In this document: in pieces, positions 16,214 through 24,263 of the stretch
Layout: each line of letters starts with the position of its first letter
Position numbering within the stretch: the first letter of the stretch is position 1
Assembly: GCA_041487355.1 (NCBI GenBank)
Contig: JBGPND010000021.1
Coordinates: forward strand, 1-40,712
Direction: 5' to 3'
DNA: 40,712 nucleotides
Source of the DNA: JAMXLO01 sp041487355
GTDB taxonomy: Bacteria; Pseudomonadota; Alphaproteobacteria; Acetobacterales; Acetobacteraceae
Position numbers and translations under genes: made by a program
Notes under the pieces: model-generated
Told to the model about the DNA's origin: nothing
Databases searched by the model: none
What the model saw: only the letters and a program-made list of their open reading frames with translations

Positions 16214-16786
16214 ATGGACGGTGTTGCAGGCGGGGCTGGACCGTCCCATGATCCGGGCATGGAGGCACGCGTAGCAGTTCTGGAAGAGATCGCCGCCAAT
16301 ACCAAGGAGGCGTTGTCCGAGATCCGGCAGGAGCTGCGTGCCTTTCGGTCAGAAACCACAGGGCGCGACGATGGTCTGCGCGCTGACATGAATGGTCTGC
16401 GCACTGAGATGACTGATCTGCGCACTGAGACGAATGGTCTGCGCACTGAGACGGATGGTCTGCGCACTGAGATGACTGGTCTGCGCCCTGAGATGACTGG
16501 ACTGCGCACTGAGATGACTGGTCTGCGCACTGAGACGAATGGTCTGCGCACTGAGATGACTGGTCTGCGCACTGAGACGAATGGTCTGCGCACTGAGACG
16601 GATGGTCTGCGCACTGAGACGGATGGTCTGCGCACTGAGATGACTGGTCTGCACGCTGAGATAATCCGCCGAACAGATTCGCTGCGTGATATTCACGAAC
16701 GCGACTTTCGCATCATGTTCGGGGCCCTGATCACGACTACGCTGGGGCTGGCCGCCATGATGGCCAAGGGGTTCCACTGGTTCTGA
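16214..16786 (+). CDS. Membrane-anchored coiled-coil protein with 14 heptad repeats
   Basis: This 190-residue protein begins with MEARVAVLEEIAANTKEAL-like helix (from about residue 16), followed by 14 near-identical seven-residue units of the form GLRTE(M/T)(T/N/D) at residues 54-151. A C-terminal hydrophobic helix FGALITTTLGLAAMMA leaves only KGFHWF after it. The pattern predicts a long parallel coiled coil tethered to the inner membrane by its C-terminus. Similar small tethered coiled coils without the repeat expansion are common in alphaproteobacteria, with no known function. AGGAG lies just before ATG 16214. It sits inside an ABC transporter operon, between binding-protein and permease genes, with only 16 bases to the permease. 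Confidence 0.75.
   Translation: MDGVAGGAGPSHDPGMEARVAVLEEIAANTKEALSEIRQELRAFRSETTGRDDGLRADMNGLRTEMTDLRTETNGLRTETDGLRTEMTGLRPEMTGLRTEMTGLRTETNGLRTEMTGLRTETNGLRTETDGLRTETDGLRTEMTGLHAEIIRRTDSLRDIHERDFRIMFGALITTTLGLAAMMAKGFHWF
16373..16666 (+). repeat. 21-bp in-frame tandem repeat, 14 units
   Basis: The unit is ggtctgcgcactgag followed by one of three six-base endings: atgact, acgaat or acggat. There are 14 units without interruption, with a few point changes (for example gccctgag in unit 6 and gatctg in unit 3). The period is exactly seven codons, so gain or loss of units keeps the frame. Because the period is divisible by three, several other frames also stay open here and generate long false ORFs on the minus strand. 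Confidence 0.95.
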
Positions 16787-16802
16787 CCGTGCCGTTCCGC
16801 TG

Positions 16803-17753
16803 ATGGCCTGGCTCGCACGGCGAATCGGTGTCGCCATTCTCCTGGTGTGGGTCGTCGCCAGCATCGTGTTCCTGGCGATCCGCCTCGTGCCAGGCGATCC
16901 GGCGGAACTGCTGCTGTCGCAGGGCGGCGTCGCGCCCGATCCCGCCACGGTGGCGGAGCTGCACGAACAGCTCGGGCTCGATCGGCCGGTGCTCACGCAG
17001 TACCTCGACAACTTCCGCCATGTGCTGAGCGGCGATCTCGGCCGATCGCTGCAGGACGGCAGCCCCGTCGCCGGAGAGATCGCGCGCCGCCTGCCGCGCA
17101 CGCTCGAACTGATCGGAGCCGCGGCCCTCGTCGCAGTACTGCTCGGCATTCCCGGCGGACTGCTCGCGGCGGTGCGACGCGAAGGTCTGCTCGACCGGAT
17201 CGGCACCTACCTGTCGGCGCTCGCCCTGGCAGTGCCGGTGTTCGTTGTCGGCACGCTGCTCGTGCTGCTGTTCGCTCAGACTTTGCGGTGGATGTCGGCC
17301 GGCGGCTACGTGCCGCTGGCGCAGGACCCGCTGCGGCACTTCACCCTGCTGGCGATGCCGGCCTTCACCATCGCGCTCGGCCTCGCCGCCGCGGTGTTCC
17401 GCATGACACGCGCCGCCGTGCTGGACGTGTCGCAGCGTGATTTCGTGCGCACCGCACGCGCGAAGGGCGTGGGACCGCACCGCATCCTGCTCCACCATGT
17501 GCTGCGGAACGCGCTGATGCCGGTCGTGACGGTGCTCGCCCTGCATCTTGGCACCCTGCTCGGCGGCACGGTTCTGGTGGAATACGTGTTCAACTATCCC
17601 GGCCTGTCCGGCCTTCTGGTCGAGGCGGTGAACGCGCGCGACTATCCCGAGGTGGAAGGCGTCGTGCTGGTGATCTCCGTGCTGTTCGTCGCGCTGAACC
17701 TCGCGGTCGACCTGCTGTATGCCATGCTCGACCCACGCGTGCGCACGGCATGA
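16803..17753 (+). CDS. Oligopeptide-type ABC permease (DppB-like)
   Basis: This 316-residue inner-membrane permease is of the DppB/OppB class: the first helix is RIGVAILLVWVVASIVFLAI, followed by a periplasmic VPGDPAE segment and LGLDRPVLTQY, then five further helices. The cytoplasmic EAA loop is FVRTARAKGVGPHRILL with the usual HVLRNALMPV extension, and the C-terminus VDLLYAMLDPRVR is canonical. It forms the transport channel with the permease half of the next gene, whose ATG overlaps this stop codon as ATGA. The start at 16803 gives the normal N-terminus but has no strong Shine-Dalgarno sequence. Confidence 0.9.
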   Translation: MAWLARRIGVAILLVWVVASIVFLAIRLVPGDPAELLLSQGGVAPDPATVAELHEQLGLDRPVLTQYLDNFRHVLSGDLGRSLQDGSPVAGEIARRLPRTLELIGAAALVAVLLGIPGGLLAAVRREGLLDRIGTYLSALALAVPVFVVGTLLVLLFAQTLRWMSAGGYVPLAQDPLRHFTLLAMPAFTIALGLAAAVFRMTRAAVLDVSQRDFVRTARAKGVGPHRILLHHVLRNALMPVVTVLALHLGTLLGGTVLVEYVFNYPGLSGLLVEAVNARDYPEVEGVVLVISVLFVALNLAVDLLYAMLDPRVRTA

Positions 17754-19573
17754 AGCGAGTCCGCCGCGAGCCCATCATCGCCGTCGCCGCCATCGCGCTG
17801 ATCGCGCTGCTGGTGCCGTTGCTGCCCTTGCCGGACCCGCTGCGCATCGACGTGGCGCACCATCTCTTCGCGCCTTCGCCCCTCCATCCGCTGGGTCAGG
17901 ACGAGTACGGCCGCGACGTGCTGTCGCGCCTGCTCTGGGGCGCGCGCACCTCGCTCTTCGTTGCCGCGGCATCTGCGTCGTTGGCATGCCTGTTCGGCAT
18001 CATCCTCGGTCTGGTGGGCGGGTACCTGCGCGGCGTCGCCGAATTCCTCGCCGTGCGCAGCATGGACGTCGTGCTGTGCTTCCCGCCGCTGCTGCTCGCG
18101 CTGCTCATCGTCACCCTGCTCGGGCCTGGTGCGCGCACGCTCATCCCGGTGCTCGCCGTGCTCTATTTGCCGGGTTTCGTCCGTGTGGTCTATGCGGGCG
18201 TGCTGTCGGTGCGCTCGCAGGACTACGTGGAGGCGATGCGTGCGCTCGGCGCCGGTCCGATTCGCATCATGCTGCGCACCATCCTGCCCAACGTCGCGGG
18301 CCCCGTGCTGGTGCAGTTCAGCCTCGCCGCCGCCTCCGCGGTCGTGCTGGAATCCGGTCTCTCGTTCCTCGGCCTCGGCGTGGTGCCGCCCGCGCCGTCC
18401 TGGGGCCTGATGATCGGCGCGGCGCGCGCCACCATGACGCAGGCGCCGTTGCTGCTGCTTTGGCCCTGCGCGGCACTCAGCCTGACCATCCTGGCGATGA
18501 ACGCGCTGTGCGACGCACTGCGCGACGCGGTCGATCCGCATGCAGTGCCGGGCGGCGCGCGGCACCGTCCTCCGGTTGCCGCTCCTGCCTCCAGCGCGCC
18601 AGGCTCCGGCACCGCGGTACTGGAAGTGCGCGACCTTCGCATCGAGATCGACACACCGCTGGGTCCGATCCACCCGGTGCGCGACGTCTCTTTTGTCGCC
18701 TATGCTGGCGAGACACTGGCGATCGTCGGCGAGAGCGGTTCCGGCAAATCGCTGACTGGGCTTGCGATGCTCGGCCTGCTTCCGCCGGCGGCACGGGTCA
18801 TTCAGGGCACCGCATGGTTCCAGGGCCACAGCCTGCTACGCATGGACGAAGAGCGGATTCGCCTGTTGCGCGGCGGCGCCATTGCAATGATCTTCCAGGA
18901 CCCGCTCTCCAGCCTCAATCCCGTGCATCGCATCGGCGCGCAGATCAGCGAGACGCTGCATGCGCACTGGGCCATGTCGCGCCACGAAGCTTGGGAGGAA
19001 ACGATCGAACTGCTGCGCCGCGTCGGCATGCCGGACCCCGAGCGCCGCGCCCGCGCGTTCCCGCACGAACTCTCCGGCGGCATGCGGCAGCGCACGATGA
19101 TCGCCATGGCGATCGCCAACGATCCGCGCCTGCTGATCGCCGATGAACCGACGACCGCACTCGATGTCACCATCCAGGCGCAGGTGCTCGACCTTCTCGC
19201 CGATCTCCGCCACGAATTCCGCATGGCGCTGGTGTTCATCACCCACAGTCTGCCGGTGGTCGCGGAAATCGCCGACCGCGTGCTGGTGATGTATGCCGGT
19301 GAAATCGTCGAACAGGGCCCGGCGCGCGAGGTGTTCGTCGCGCCGCTGCATCCCTACACGGCCGCCCTGCTGCAAAGCGCGCCGCGCGAGGACGGCGCGC
19401 TGCCAGTAGGCATACCGGGCACCGTGCCGCTGCCGCATGCCTTGCCGCCCGGCTGCGCCTTCGCCCCACGTTGCACGATGCGCGCCAACACCTGCGAAGC
19501 GCAACACCCCGAGCTCGTCGAAGTTGCATCCAACCGCGCGACGCGCTGCCTGCGGTGGCGAGAGCTCGCATGA
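17750..19573 (+). CDS. Fused DppC-like permease and DppD-like ATPase
   Basis: This 607-residue protein combines two normally separate subunits. Residues 1 to about 265 are a DppC-type permease: HPLGQDEYGRDVLSRLLWGA, then the EAA loop YVEAMRALGAGPIRI, then ESGLSFLGLGVVPP. A Pro/Ala-rich linker of about 20 residues follows. Residues from about 290 are an ABC ATPase with Walker A GESGSGKS at 327-334, signature LSGGMRQR at 441-448, Walker B LLIADEP from 461 and switch His499. An oligopeptide-type C-terminal cysteine cluster (CAFAPRC, then C) may bind iron-sulfur or zinc. Such fusions are known but uncommon. It overlaps both neighbours through ATGA junctions. Confidence 0.9.
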   Translation: MKRVRREPIIAVAAIALIALLVPLLPLPDPLRIDVAHHLFAPSPLHPLGQDEYGRDVLSRLLWGARTSLFVAAASASLACLFGIILGLVGGYLRGVAEFLAVRSMDVVLCFPPLLLALLIVTLLGPGARTLIPVLAVLYLPGFVRVVYAGVLSVRSQDYVEAMRALGAGPIRIMLRTILPNVAGPVLVQFSLAAASAVVLESGLSFLGLGVVPPAPSWGLMIGAARATMTQAPLLLLWPCAALSLTILAMNALCDALRDAVDPHAVPGGARHRPPVAAPASSAPGSGTAVLEVRDLRIEIDTPLGPIHPVRDVSFVAYAGETLAIVGESGSGKSLTGLAMLGLLPPAARVIQGTAWFQGHSLLRMDEERIRLLRGGAIAMIFQDPLSSLNPVHRIGAQISETLHAHWAMSRHEAWEETIELLRRVGMPDPERRARAFPHELSGGMRQRTMIAMAIANDPRLLIADEPTTALDVTIQAQVLDLLADLRHEFRMALVFITHSLPVVAEIADRVLVMYAGEIVEQGPAREVFVAPLHPYTAALLQSAPREDGALPVGIPGTVPLPHALPPGCAFAPRCTMRANTCEAQHPELVEVASNRATRCLRWRELA

Positions 19574-20520
19574 GCGCGCTGATCAGCGCCGAGCATCTCA
19601 GCCGCCGTTTCGACGCGCAGGGGTTATTCAGGCGCGCGCGCCCGGTGCAGGCGGTCACCGACGTTTCGCTGTCGCTGGATCGCGGTGAGACCGTCGCGCT
19701 GGTCGGCGAAAGCGGCTCGGGGAAATCGACGTTGGGCCGCATGCTGCTCGGCCTGCTGCTGCCCAGCGAGGGGCGCGTCAGCTTCGACGGCACCGATCTG
19801 GCCAGCGCCGATGCCGCGCAGCGGCGGCAGCTTCACCGGCGCATGCAGATCGTCTTCCAGGATCCACAGTCGAGCCTCGACCCGCGCCGCACCGTGGGTG
19901 CGCAGATCGCCGATGGGCTGGCTATTCATCGCATCGTGCCGTCAGCGCAGCGCCGGGCGCGTGTGGAGGAACTGCTCGCGCAGGTCGGCCTGCCGCCTGC
20001 ACACGCCGAACGCTACCCGCACCAGTTCTCCGGCGGCCAGCGGCAACGCATCGGCATCGCACGCGCTCTCGCCACCGGTCCCGACTTCCTGGTGGCCGAC
20101 GAACCCGTCTCGGCGCTCGACGTGTCGGTACAGGCGCAGGTGCTGGGGCTGCTCGCCGATCTGCGCGCGCGGCTCGGTCTTGCTCTGCTGTTCATCAGCC
20201 ACGACCTCGCCGTAGTGCGCAGCCTGTGTGAGCGTGTGATCGTGATGTATCTCGGCCGGGTGATGGAAACCGGCCCGGTGGCGCGCGTGTTCAACGCGCC
20301 GCGCCACCCTTACACAACAGCACTGCTCTCCGCGGTTCCAAGCCTTGATCCGGCACGGCGTACCGCGCGCATCCTTCTGCCGGGCGACCCGCCAAGCTCG
20401 GCAAATCCCCCATCCGGTTGTGTGTTTCGCACGCGTTGTCCGATCGCCATCCCGGCATGCGCCGCAACCGTTCCGACGCTCGAGGACGGCGTCGCCTGCA
20501 TCCGTGCCGATCAGGCGTAA
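19570..20520 (+). CDS. Oligopeptide-type ABC ATPase (DppF-like)
   Basis: This 316-residue ATPase has Walker A GESGSGKST at 46-54, Q-loop in QIVFQDPQSSLDPR, signature FSGGQRQR, Walker B FLVADEPVSALD and switch LLFISHDLAVV. A C-terminal extension carries CVFRTRC, the oligopeptide-type cysteine cluster. It would form a heterodimer with the ATPase half of the fused protein upstream. I chose ATG 19570, which overlaps the previous stop as ATGA, over the longer frame starting at 19471 inside that gene. It is the last gene of the transporter operon, and its stop overlaps by ten bases the end of a decayed gene on the opposite strand. Confidence 0.9.
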   Translation: MSALISAEHLSRRFDAQGLFRRARPVQAVTDVSLSLDRGETVALVGESGSGKSTLGRMLLGLLLPSEGRVSFDGTDLASADAAQRRQLHRRMQIVFQDPQSSLDPRRTVGAQIADGLAIHRIVPSAQRRARVEELLAQVGLPPAHAERYPHQFSGGQRQRIGIARALATGPDFLVADEPVSALDVSVQAQVLGLLADLRARLGLALLFISHDLAVVRSLCERVIVMYLGRVMETGPVARVFNAPRHPYTTALLSAVPSLDPARRTARILLPGDPPSSANPPSGCVFRTRCPIAIPACAATVPTLEDGVACIRADQA

Positions 20521-20812
20521 AGCGACGAATCCCGCCCGGGTGCCAGTGTCATCGCCTGTGCCTGCGGCAACGCATCGGGGCGTACCGTGCCGTCGCGCAC
20601 CAGGCTGCTGATCAATGGATCGGCGATGCAGCCATAATCTGTCGCGGGCCCGGAACAGTTCACCACACGGGATACGCACAACCCGGCGCTCTTCTCACTG
20701 CCGCGTGGACGGTACCGCACATCAACCAAATCACCCGGCTCATTGCATCCGATGATGCGTCCGGCCACGATGCGCAACTGTCCGCTCGCCCGCGCCGAAT
20801 CGATCCGGCCTG
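20511..20812 (-). pseudogene. C-terminal relic of an FAD/NAD(P)-binding protein
   Basis: The minus frame over this gap encodes about 100 residues without an N-terminus. The part SARASGQLRIVAGRIIG, then VDVRYRPRG, VSRVVNCSGPATDY and DPLISSLVRDGTVRPDAL strongly recalls the C-terminal third of FAD/NAD(P)-binding proteins of the NAD_binding_9 type, which usually run beyond 450 residues. The frame ends early after LAPGRDSSLYA, and the N-terminal part is missing because the aminotransferase gene lies directly upstream. This is therefore a truncated leftover rather than a working gene. Its stop lies inside the end of the DppF-like gene. Confidence 0.6.
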
Positions 20813-22006
20813 CTACCGAACCCGGCATGCGATGCCGGCGAACGTCCCACAGCCCAGATCCCGCACCACCCGTGCGACGATTTCCGCGAGCCGCTCGTAG
20901 TCCTCGATGTCATTGTAGGCCGCGGCCGAGAGGCGCAGCCAGATGGCGCCGGCCTGCACATGTGTCGGTGCGTCGGTTCCCGCTGCCAGCAGACGAGCGC
21001 GCAGCTCGGCCGATCGCTCCGCCGTTGCGGCGCCGGTGAGCGGCAGGCGCACCACGCCCATCGAGCCGGCCAGCGCGCCGGTGGCGCCAGGCTCGGTGTT
21101 CAGCCGCCGCGCCAGCAGCGACGTCGCTTCCGCGGCCAGTGCGATATTGCGTGCCATCAGCGCCTCGCCACCCAGGCGCGCATGAAAATCGATCGCCACG
21201 TCGGTCGCCAGATAGGCGCTCGGGTCGCGCGTGCCGGTCCAGTCGAACTCCTCGAGAAACCCCTTGCCCAATCCATGCGAAATCGTCACCGGATGCAGGT
21301 CATCCTGCCGGTCCGGTGCCGCATACAGAAAAGCCGATCCCTTCGGCGCGCACAGCCATTTGTGGCAGTTGCCGGTGTACCAGTCGGCACCGATCGTGCG
21401 CATGTCCAGTGGCACCTGGGCCGGCGCGTGCGCACCGTCCACCAGCACCGGAACGCCCGCCTTGTGGCACACGGCGATGATACGTTGCAGCGGCAGCACG
21501 AGAGCGCTGCCAGATGTGATGTGGTCCACCACCGCGAGGCGCGTGCGCTGTGTCAGTGCGCCGGCGATGTTGGCAACGATCGCGTCGGCCTGCGGATGCG
21601 GGAACGGCACTTCGGCTTCCACCATGCGCGCACCGGCACGCTCGGTGATATAGCGCACCGTGTTGCGCACCGCGCCGTAGCCATGCGTCAGCACGACGAT
21701 TTCGTCATCCGGCTGCAAACGCAGCGAACGCAGCACGGCATTGCAGCCGGTGGTCGCATTGTCGACGAAGGCGATGTCCTTGCCGTCGGCGCCGATGAAC
21801 GCGCCCAGCCGATCGGCGGCGTGGCGCAACGCGCCCGGCAGCACAGCGCGCATGAAGCGGCCAGGCTGTGCCTCCAGGCGCCGCTGCCAGTCCTGCTGCG
21901 TCGCCAGCACGACGCGCGGCGTGGCTCCGAACGAGCCGTGGTTGACACTGAGAAAATCCCAGTCCAGCGCCCACTCGTGACGCACCGCCTTGCCCAGCAA
22001 CGGCAT
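20813..22006 (-). CDS. Class V PLP-dependent aminotransferase-fold enzyme
   Basis: This 397-residue fold-type I PLP enzyme resembles the isopenicillin-N epimerase/cysteine desulfurase-like group. Visible hallmarks are the start FLSVNHGSFGATP, the cofactor-phosphate region FVDNATTGCNAVL, aspartate in VPVLVDGAHAPAQ, the PLP lysine in GNCHKWLCAPKG, and the substrate-end WTGTRDPSAYLA. The group includes epimerases, C-S and C-N lyases and transaminases, so the reaction is not determined. I chose ATG 22006, four bases after the stop of the monooxygenase gene upstream. The two should be one transcription unit and may act on the same organic sulfur or nitrogen compound. Confidence 0.85.
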   Translation of the reverse strand: MPLLGKAVRHEWALDWDFLSVNHGSFGATPRVVLATQQDWQRRLEAQPGRFMRAVLPGALRHAADRLGAFIGADGKDIAFVDNATTGCNAVLRSLRLQPDDEIVVLTHGYGAVRNTVRYITERAGARMVEAEVPFPHPQADAIVANIAGALTQRTRLAVVDHITSGSALVLPLQRIIAVCHKAGVPVLVDGAHAPAQVPLDMRTIGADWYTGNCHKWLCAPKGSAFLYAAPDRQDDLHPVTISHGLGKGFLEEFDWTGTRDPSAYLATDVAIDFHARLGGEALMARNIALAAEATSLLARRLNTEPGATGALAGSMGVVRLPLTGAATAERSAELRARLLAAGTDAPTHVQAGAIWLRLSAAAYNDIEDYERLAEIVARVVRDLGCGTFAGIACRVR

Positions 22007-22010
22007 CGCG

Positions 22011-23090
22011 CTATTCCGCCGCAATCCGCGCGCGTTCGGCGATCAACTGGCGGGTCAGCGGCAACAGGCTCCGCCCGTACTCGATCGCGTCGTTCAGCGG
22101 GTCGAAGCCGCGGATCAGGAATGTGGTGACGCCGAGGTCGTAGTAGTCGCACAGCGCTTCCGCCACTTGCCGCGGCGTGCCAACCAGGCTGGTGGTGTTG
22201 CCGCGCGCGCCGGTGAGCAGCGCGGCGCCGGTCCACAGCCGCTTGTCCAGCCGCTCGCCCTGTGCCGCGGCGGCCAGCAACCGGCGCGAACCCTCGTTCA
22301 CTGGGTCGCGTGCACCGAGGCCGGCCTTCGCACGCAGTTCGGCAATCCTCTGCTTGATCTGCTCTGCGCGTGCCCAGGCCGCGTCTTCGGTCGGCGCGAG
22401 AATCGGCCGCAGCGACAGGCTGAACCGCACCTCGCGCCCGTGCTGTGCCGCCGCCGCGCGCACCCGCGCTGTCAGTTCGCGCACCTGCGCATGCGTCTCG
22501 CCCCACAGCGCATAGACATCGGCATGCTTGCCGGCAACCGCGATCGCCGCGTCCGACGCACCGCCGAAATAGATCGGAATGCGCGGCTGCTGCACGCAAC
22601 GCATCGCAGTCGAAGCCCCGGTGAACCGGTAGTACTTCCCCGCATGATCGACCGGACCCTGCTCGGTCCAGATGCGCTTGAGGATGTGCACGTATTCGTC
22701 GGTGCGCGCATAGCGTTCGTCCTTCGGCAGGAAGTCGCCGTCGCGCTGCTGATCCACATCGTCGCCGCCGGAGATCACATGGATGGCCGCACGTCCGCCG
22801 GTGATCTGATCCAGCGTGGCGAATTTCCGTGCCGCCAGCGTCGGCGCCACGAAGCCCGGCCGATGCGCGATCAGGAAGCCGAGCCGCTCGGTATGCGCCG
22901 CGGCCGCAGCGGCAAGCAGGAAACCATCGGGCCCGTCGGAGAAATACCCCACCAGCACGCGATCGAACCTCGCCTCCTCCGCCGCCTGGGCAAAGTCGCG
23001 GATGTAGCCGCGATCCAGCACCATCGGTCCGGGCGGATGAATCTCCGAAGCATGCCGATGATGGATCATGCCGATGAATTCGATGGTCAT
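22011..23090 (-). CDS. LLM-class flavin-dependent monooxygenase (SsuD-like)
   Basis: This 359-residue bacterial-luciferase-fold enzyme belongs to the alkanesulfonate monooxygenase branch: N-terminal IEFIGMIHHRHASE, then DRVLVGYFSDGPD, the flavin/phosphate region LDQITGGRAAIHVISGG, DVDQQRDGDFL, YVHILKRIW and IPIYFGGASDAA. Enzymes of this branch use FMNH2 and oxygen to split C-S bonds of sulfonates or oxidise related substrates, and need a separate flavin reductase, which is not in the window. The start at ATG 23090 follows GAGG eight bases upstream. The frame's 50-codon extension is antisense to the divergent promoter region and is rejected. It lies head-to-head with the triple binding-protein operon, suggesting a shared substrate. 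Confidence 0.87.
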   Translation of the reverse strand: MTIEFIGMIHHRHASEIHPPGPMVLDRGYIRDFAQAAEEARFDRVLVGYFSDGPDGFLLAAAAAAHTERLGFLIAHRPGFVAPTLAARKFATLDQITGGRAAIHVISGGDDVDQQRDGDFLPKDERYARTDEYVHILKRIWTEQGPVDHAGKYYRFTGASTAMRCVQQPRIPIYFGGASDAAIAVAGKHADVYALWGETHAQVRELTARVRAAAAQHGREVRFSLSLRPILAPTEDAAWARAEQIKQRIAELRAKAGLGARDPVNEGSRRLLAAAAQGERLDKRLWTGAALLTGARGNTTSLVGTPRQVAEALCDYYDLGVTTFLIRGFDPLNDAIEYGRSLLPLTRQLIAERARIAAE

Positions 23091-23228
23091 GGCGTCATCC
23101 TCTGGATGAAGTGCGCCGAGTATAGCGATCGGTCGCCTGGTGACGAGGGTACGCTTTGGGGTTGACGCGCGCCGCATCGACCGGAACAAATCGCTCGTCA
23201 AGCCAAGGCCGACGTCAGGGAGGAATCC
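23091..23228. promoter_or_regulatory. Divergent promoter region, monooxygenase versus ABC importer
   Basis: These 138 bases separate two divergent units. A TTGACG at 23162-23167 could be a -35 for the importer operon, but the bases at the proper -10 distance (aacaaa) match poorly. A strong GGGAGGAAT ribosome site precedes ATG 23229. No operator of a named regulator was recognised. Confidence 0.35.
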
Positions 23229-24263
23229 ATGCGGTCCCAATGGAGCCTATGCGCCGCCATCGCGGCCCTGCTGCTGTCGGCGCAAGCAGCGCATGCCGAT
23301 ATCGATCCGGCCCTGCTGGCCGCGGCGCGCCAGGAAGGCCAGGTCGTCTGGTATACCGGTCTCATCGTCAACCAGATCGTCCGCCCGCTCGCCGAGGCAT
23401 TCGAGAAGAAGTATCCCGGCATCGAAGTGCGCTATTCGCGCGCGAGCGACACCGAGACCGCGGTGAAGATCCTGAACGAAGGCCGTGCGCATCGCGTCCA
23501 GGCCGATGTGTTCGATGCCACCAACGCGATCTTTCCCCTGCTCGACGCCAAGCTGGTAGCGGCCTATCAGCCGCGGGCGGCAGAGCACTATCCCGCGGAG
23601 ATGAAGGACCCGAACGGCTACTGGACTGCGACCAACCTGTATTTCCTCACGGTTGCCTGCAACACCAATTTGGTGAAGCCGGACGAGATGCCGCGCAGCT
23701 TCACCGATCTGCTGGATCCGCGCTGGAAGGGCCAGATGGCGTGGACCAGCGAGCTGGCGCCGCAGGGTCCGCCCGGGTTCATCCACAACATCCTCACCGT
23801 CATGGGCGAGCAGAACGGCATGGACTACCTGCGCAAGTTCGCAGCGCAGGAGCCGGTTTTCGTTGCCGCGTCGCCGCGCGCCGTGCTCGATCAGGTGATC
23901 AGCGGCGAATACAAGATGGGCGTGATGATGTACAACCACCACGCCGCGATCAGTGCCGGCAAGGGAGCGCCGGTGCAATGGCTGAAACTGGAGCCGCTGG
24001 TCGGGTTGCAGAGCCTGATCGGCATTTTGAAGGACGCGCCGCACCCCAACGCGGCGCGTCTGCTGGAGGAATTCATCCTGTCCGAGGATGGCCAGAAGGT
24101 GATGGCTGACAACGACTACCTGCCGGCCGATCCGGCGGTGCCGGCGCGGATTGCCGAACTGAAGCCCGACGCGGGCCATTTCAAGGTCAATCTGATCCCG
24201 CCGCAGATGGTACACGACGACCTGCCGAAATGGCGCGCGATCTTCCATGAGGTGTTCCGATGA
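23229..24263 (+). CDS. Periplasmic solute-binding protein, first of three paralogues
   Basis: This 344-residue iron(III)-type binding protein has a signal peptide of about 23 residues ending AAHA, behind the best ribosome site of the operon. The mature start DIDPALLAAARQEGQVVWY and the segment LIVNQIVRPLAEAFEKKYPG are shared almost word for word with the next two genes. So are GPPGFIHNILTVMG, VISGEYKMGVMMYNHHAAIS and DAPHPNAARLLEEFILSEDG. Its differences are concentrated at positions such as FDATNAIF, YFLTVACNTN and the C-terminal NLIPPQMVHDD. The ligand is unknown. Its stop overlaps the next start as ATGA. Confidence 0.88.
   Translation: MRSQWSLCAAIAALLLSAQAAHADIDPALLAAARQEGQVVWYTGLIVNQIVRPLAEAFEKKYPGIEVRYSRASDTETAVKILNEGRAHRVQADVFDATNAIFPLLDAKLVAAYQPRAAEHYPAEMKDPNGYWTATNLYFLTVACNTNLVKPDEMPRSFTDLLDPRWKGQMAWTSELAPQGPPGFIHNILTVMGEQNGMDYLRKFAAQEPVFVAASPRAVLDQVISGEYKMGVMMYNHHAAISAGKGAPVQWLKLEPLVGLQSLIGILKDAPHPNAARLLEEFILSEDGQKVMADNDYLPADPAVPARIAELKPDAGHFKVNLIPPQMVHDDLPKWRAIFHEVFR

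Noticed and set aside
14389..16635. A 748-codon minus-strand frame with repeating SVRRP units
   Set aside because: It is the complement of the binding-protein gene and of the 21-bp repeat, whose period is a multiple of three and so keeps other frames open. There is no domain or start signal.
16373..16666. CRISPR array or diversity-generating element
   Set aside because: The units are contiguous coding heptads without spacers, and there is no reverse transcriptase or cas gene in the window.
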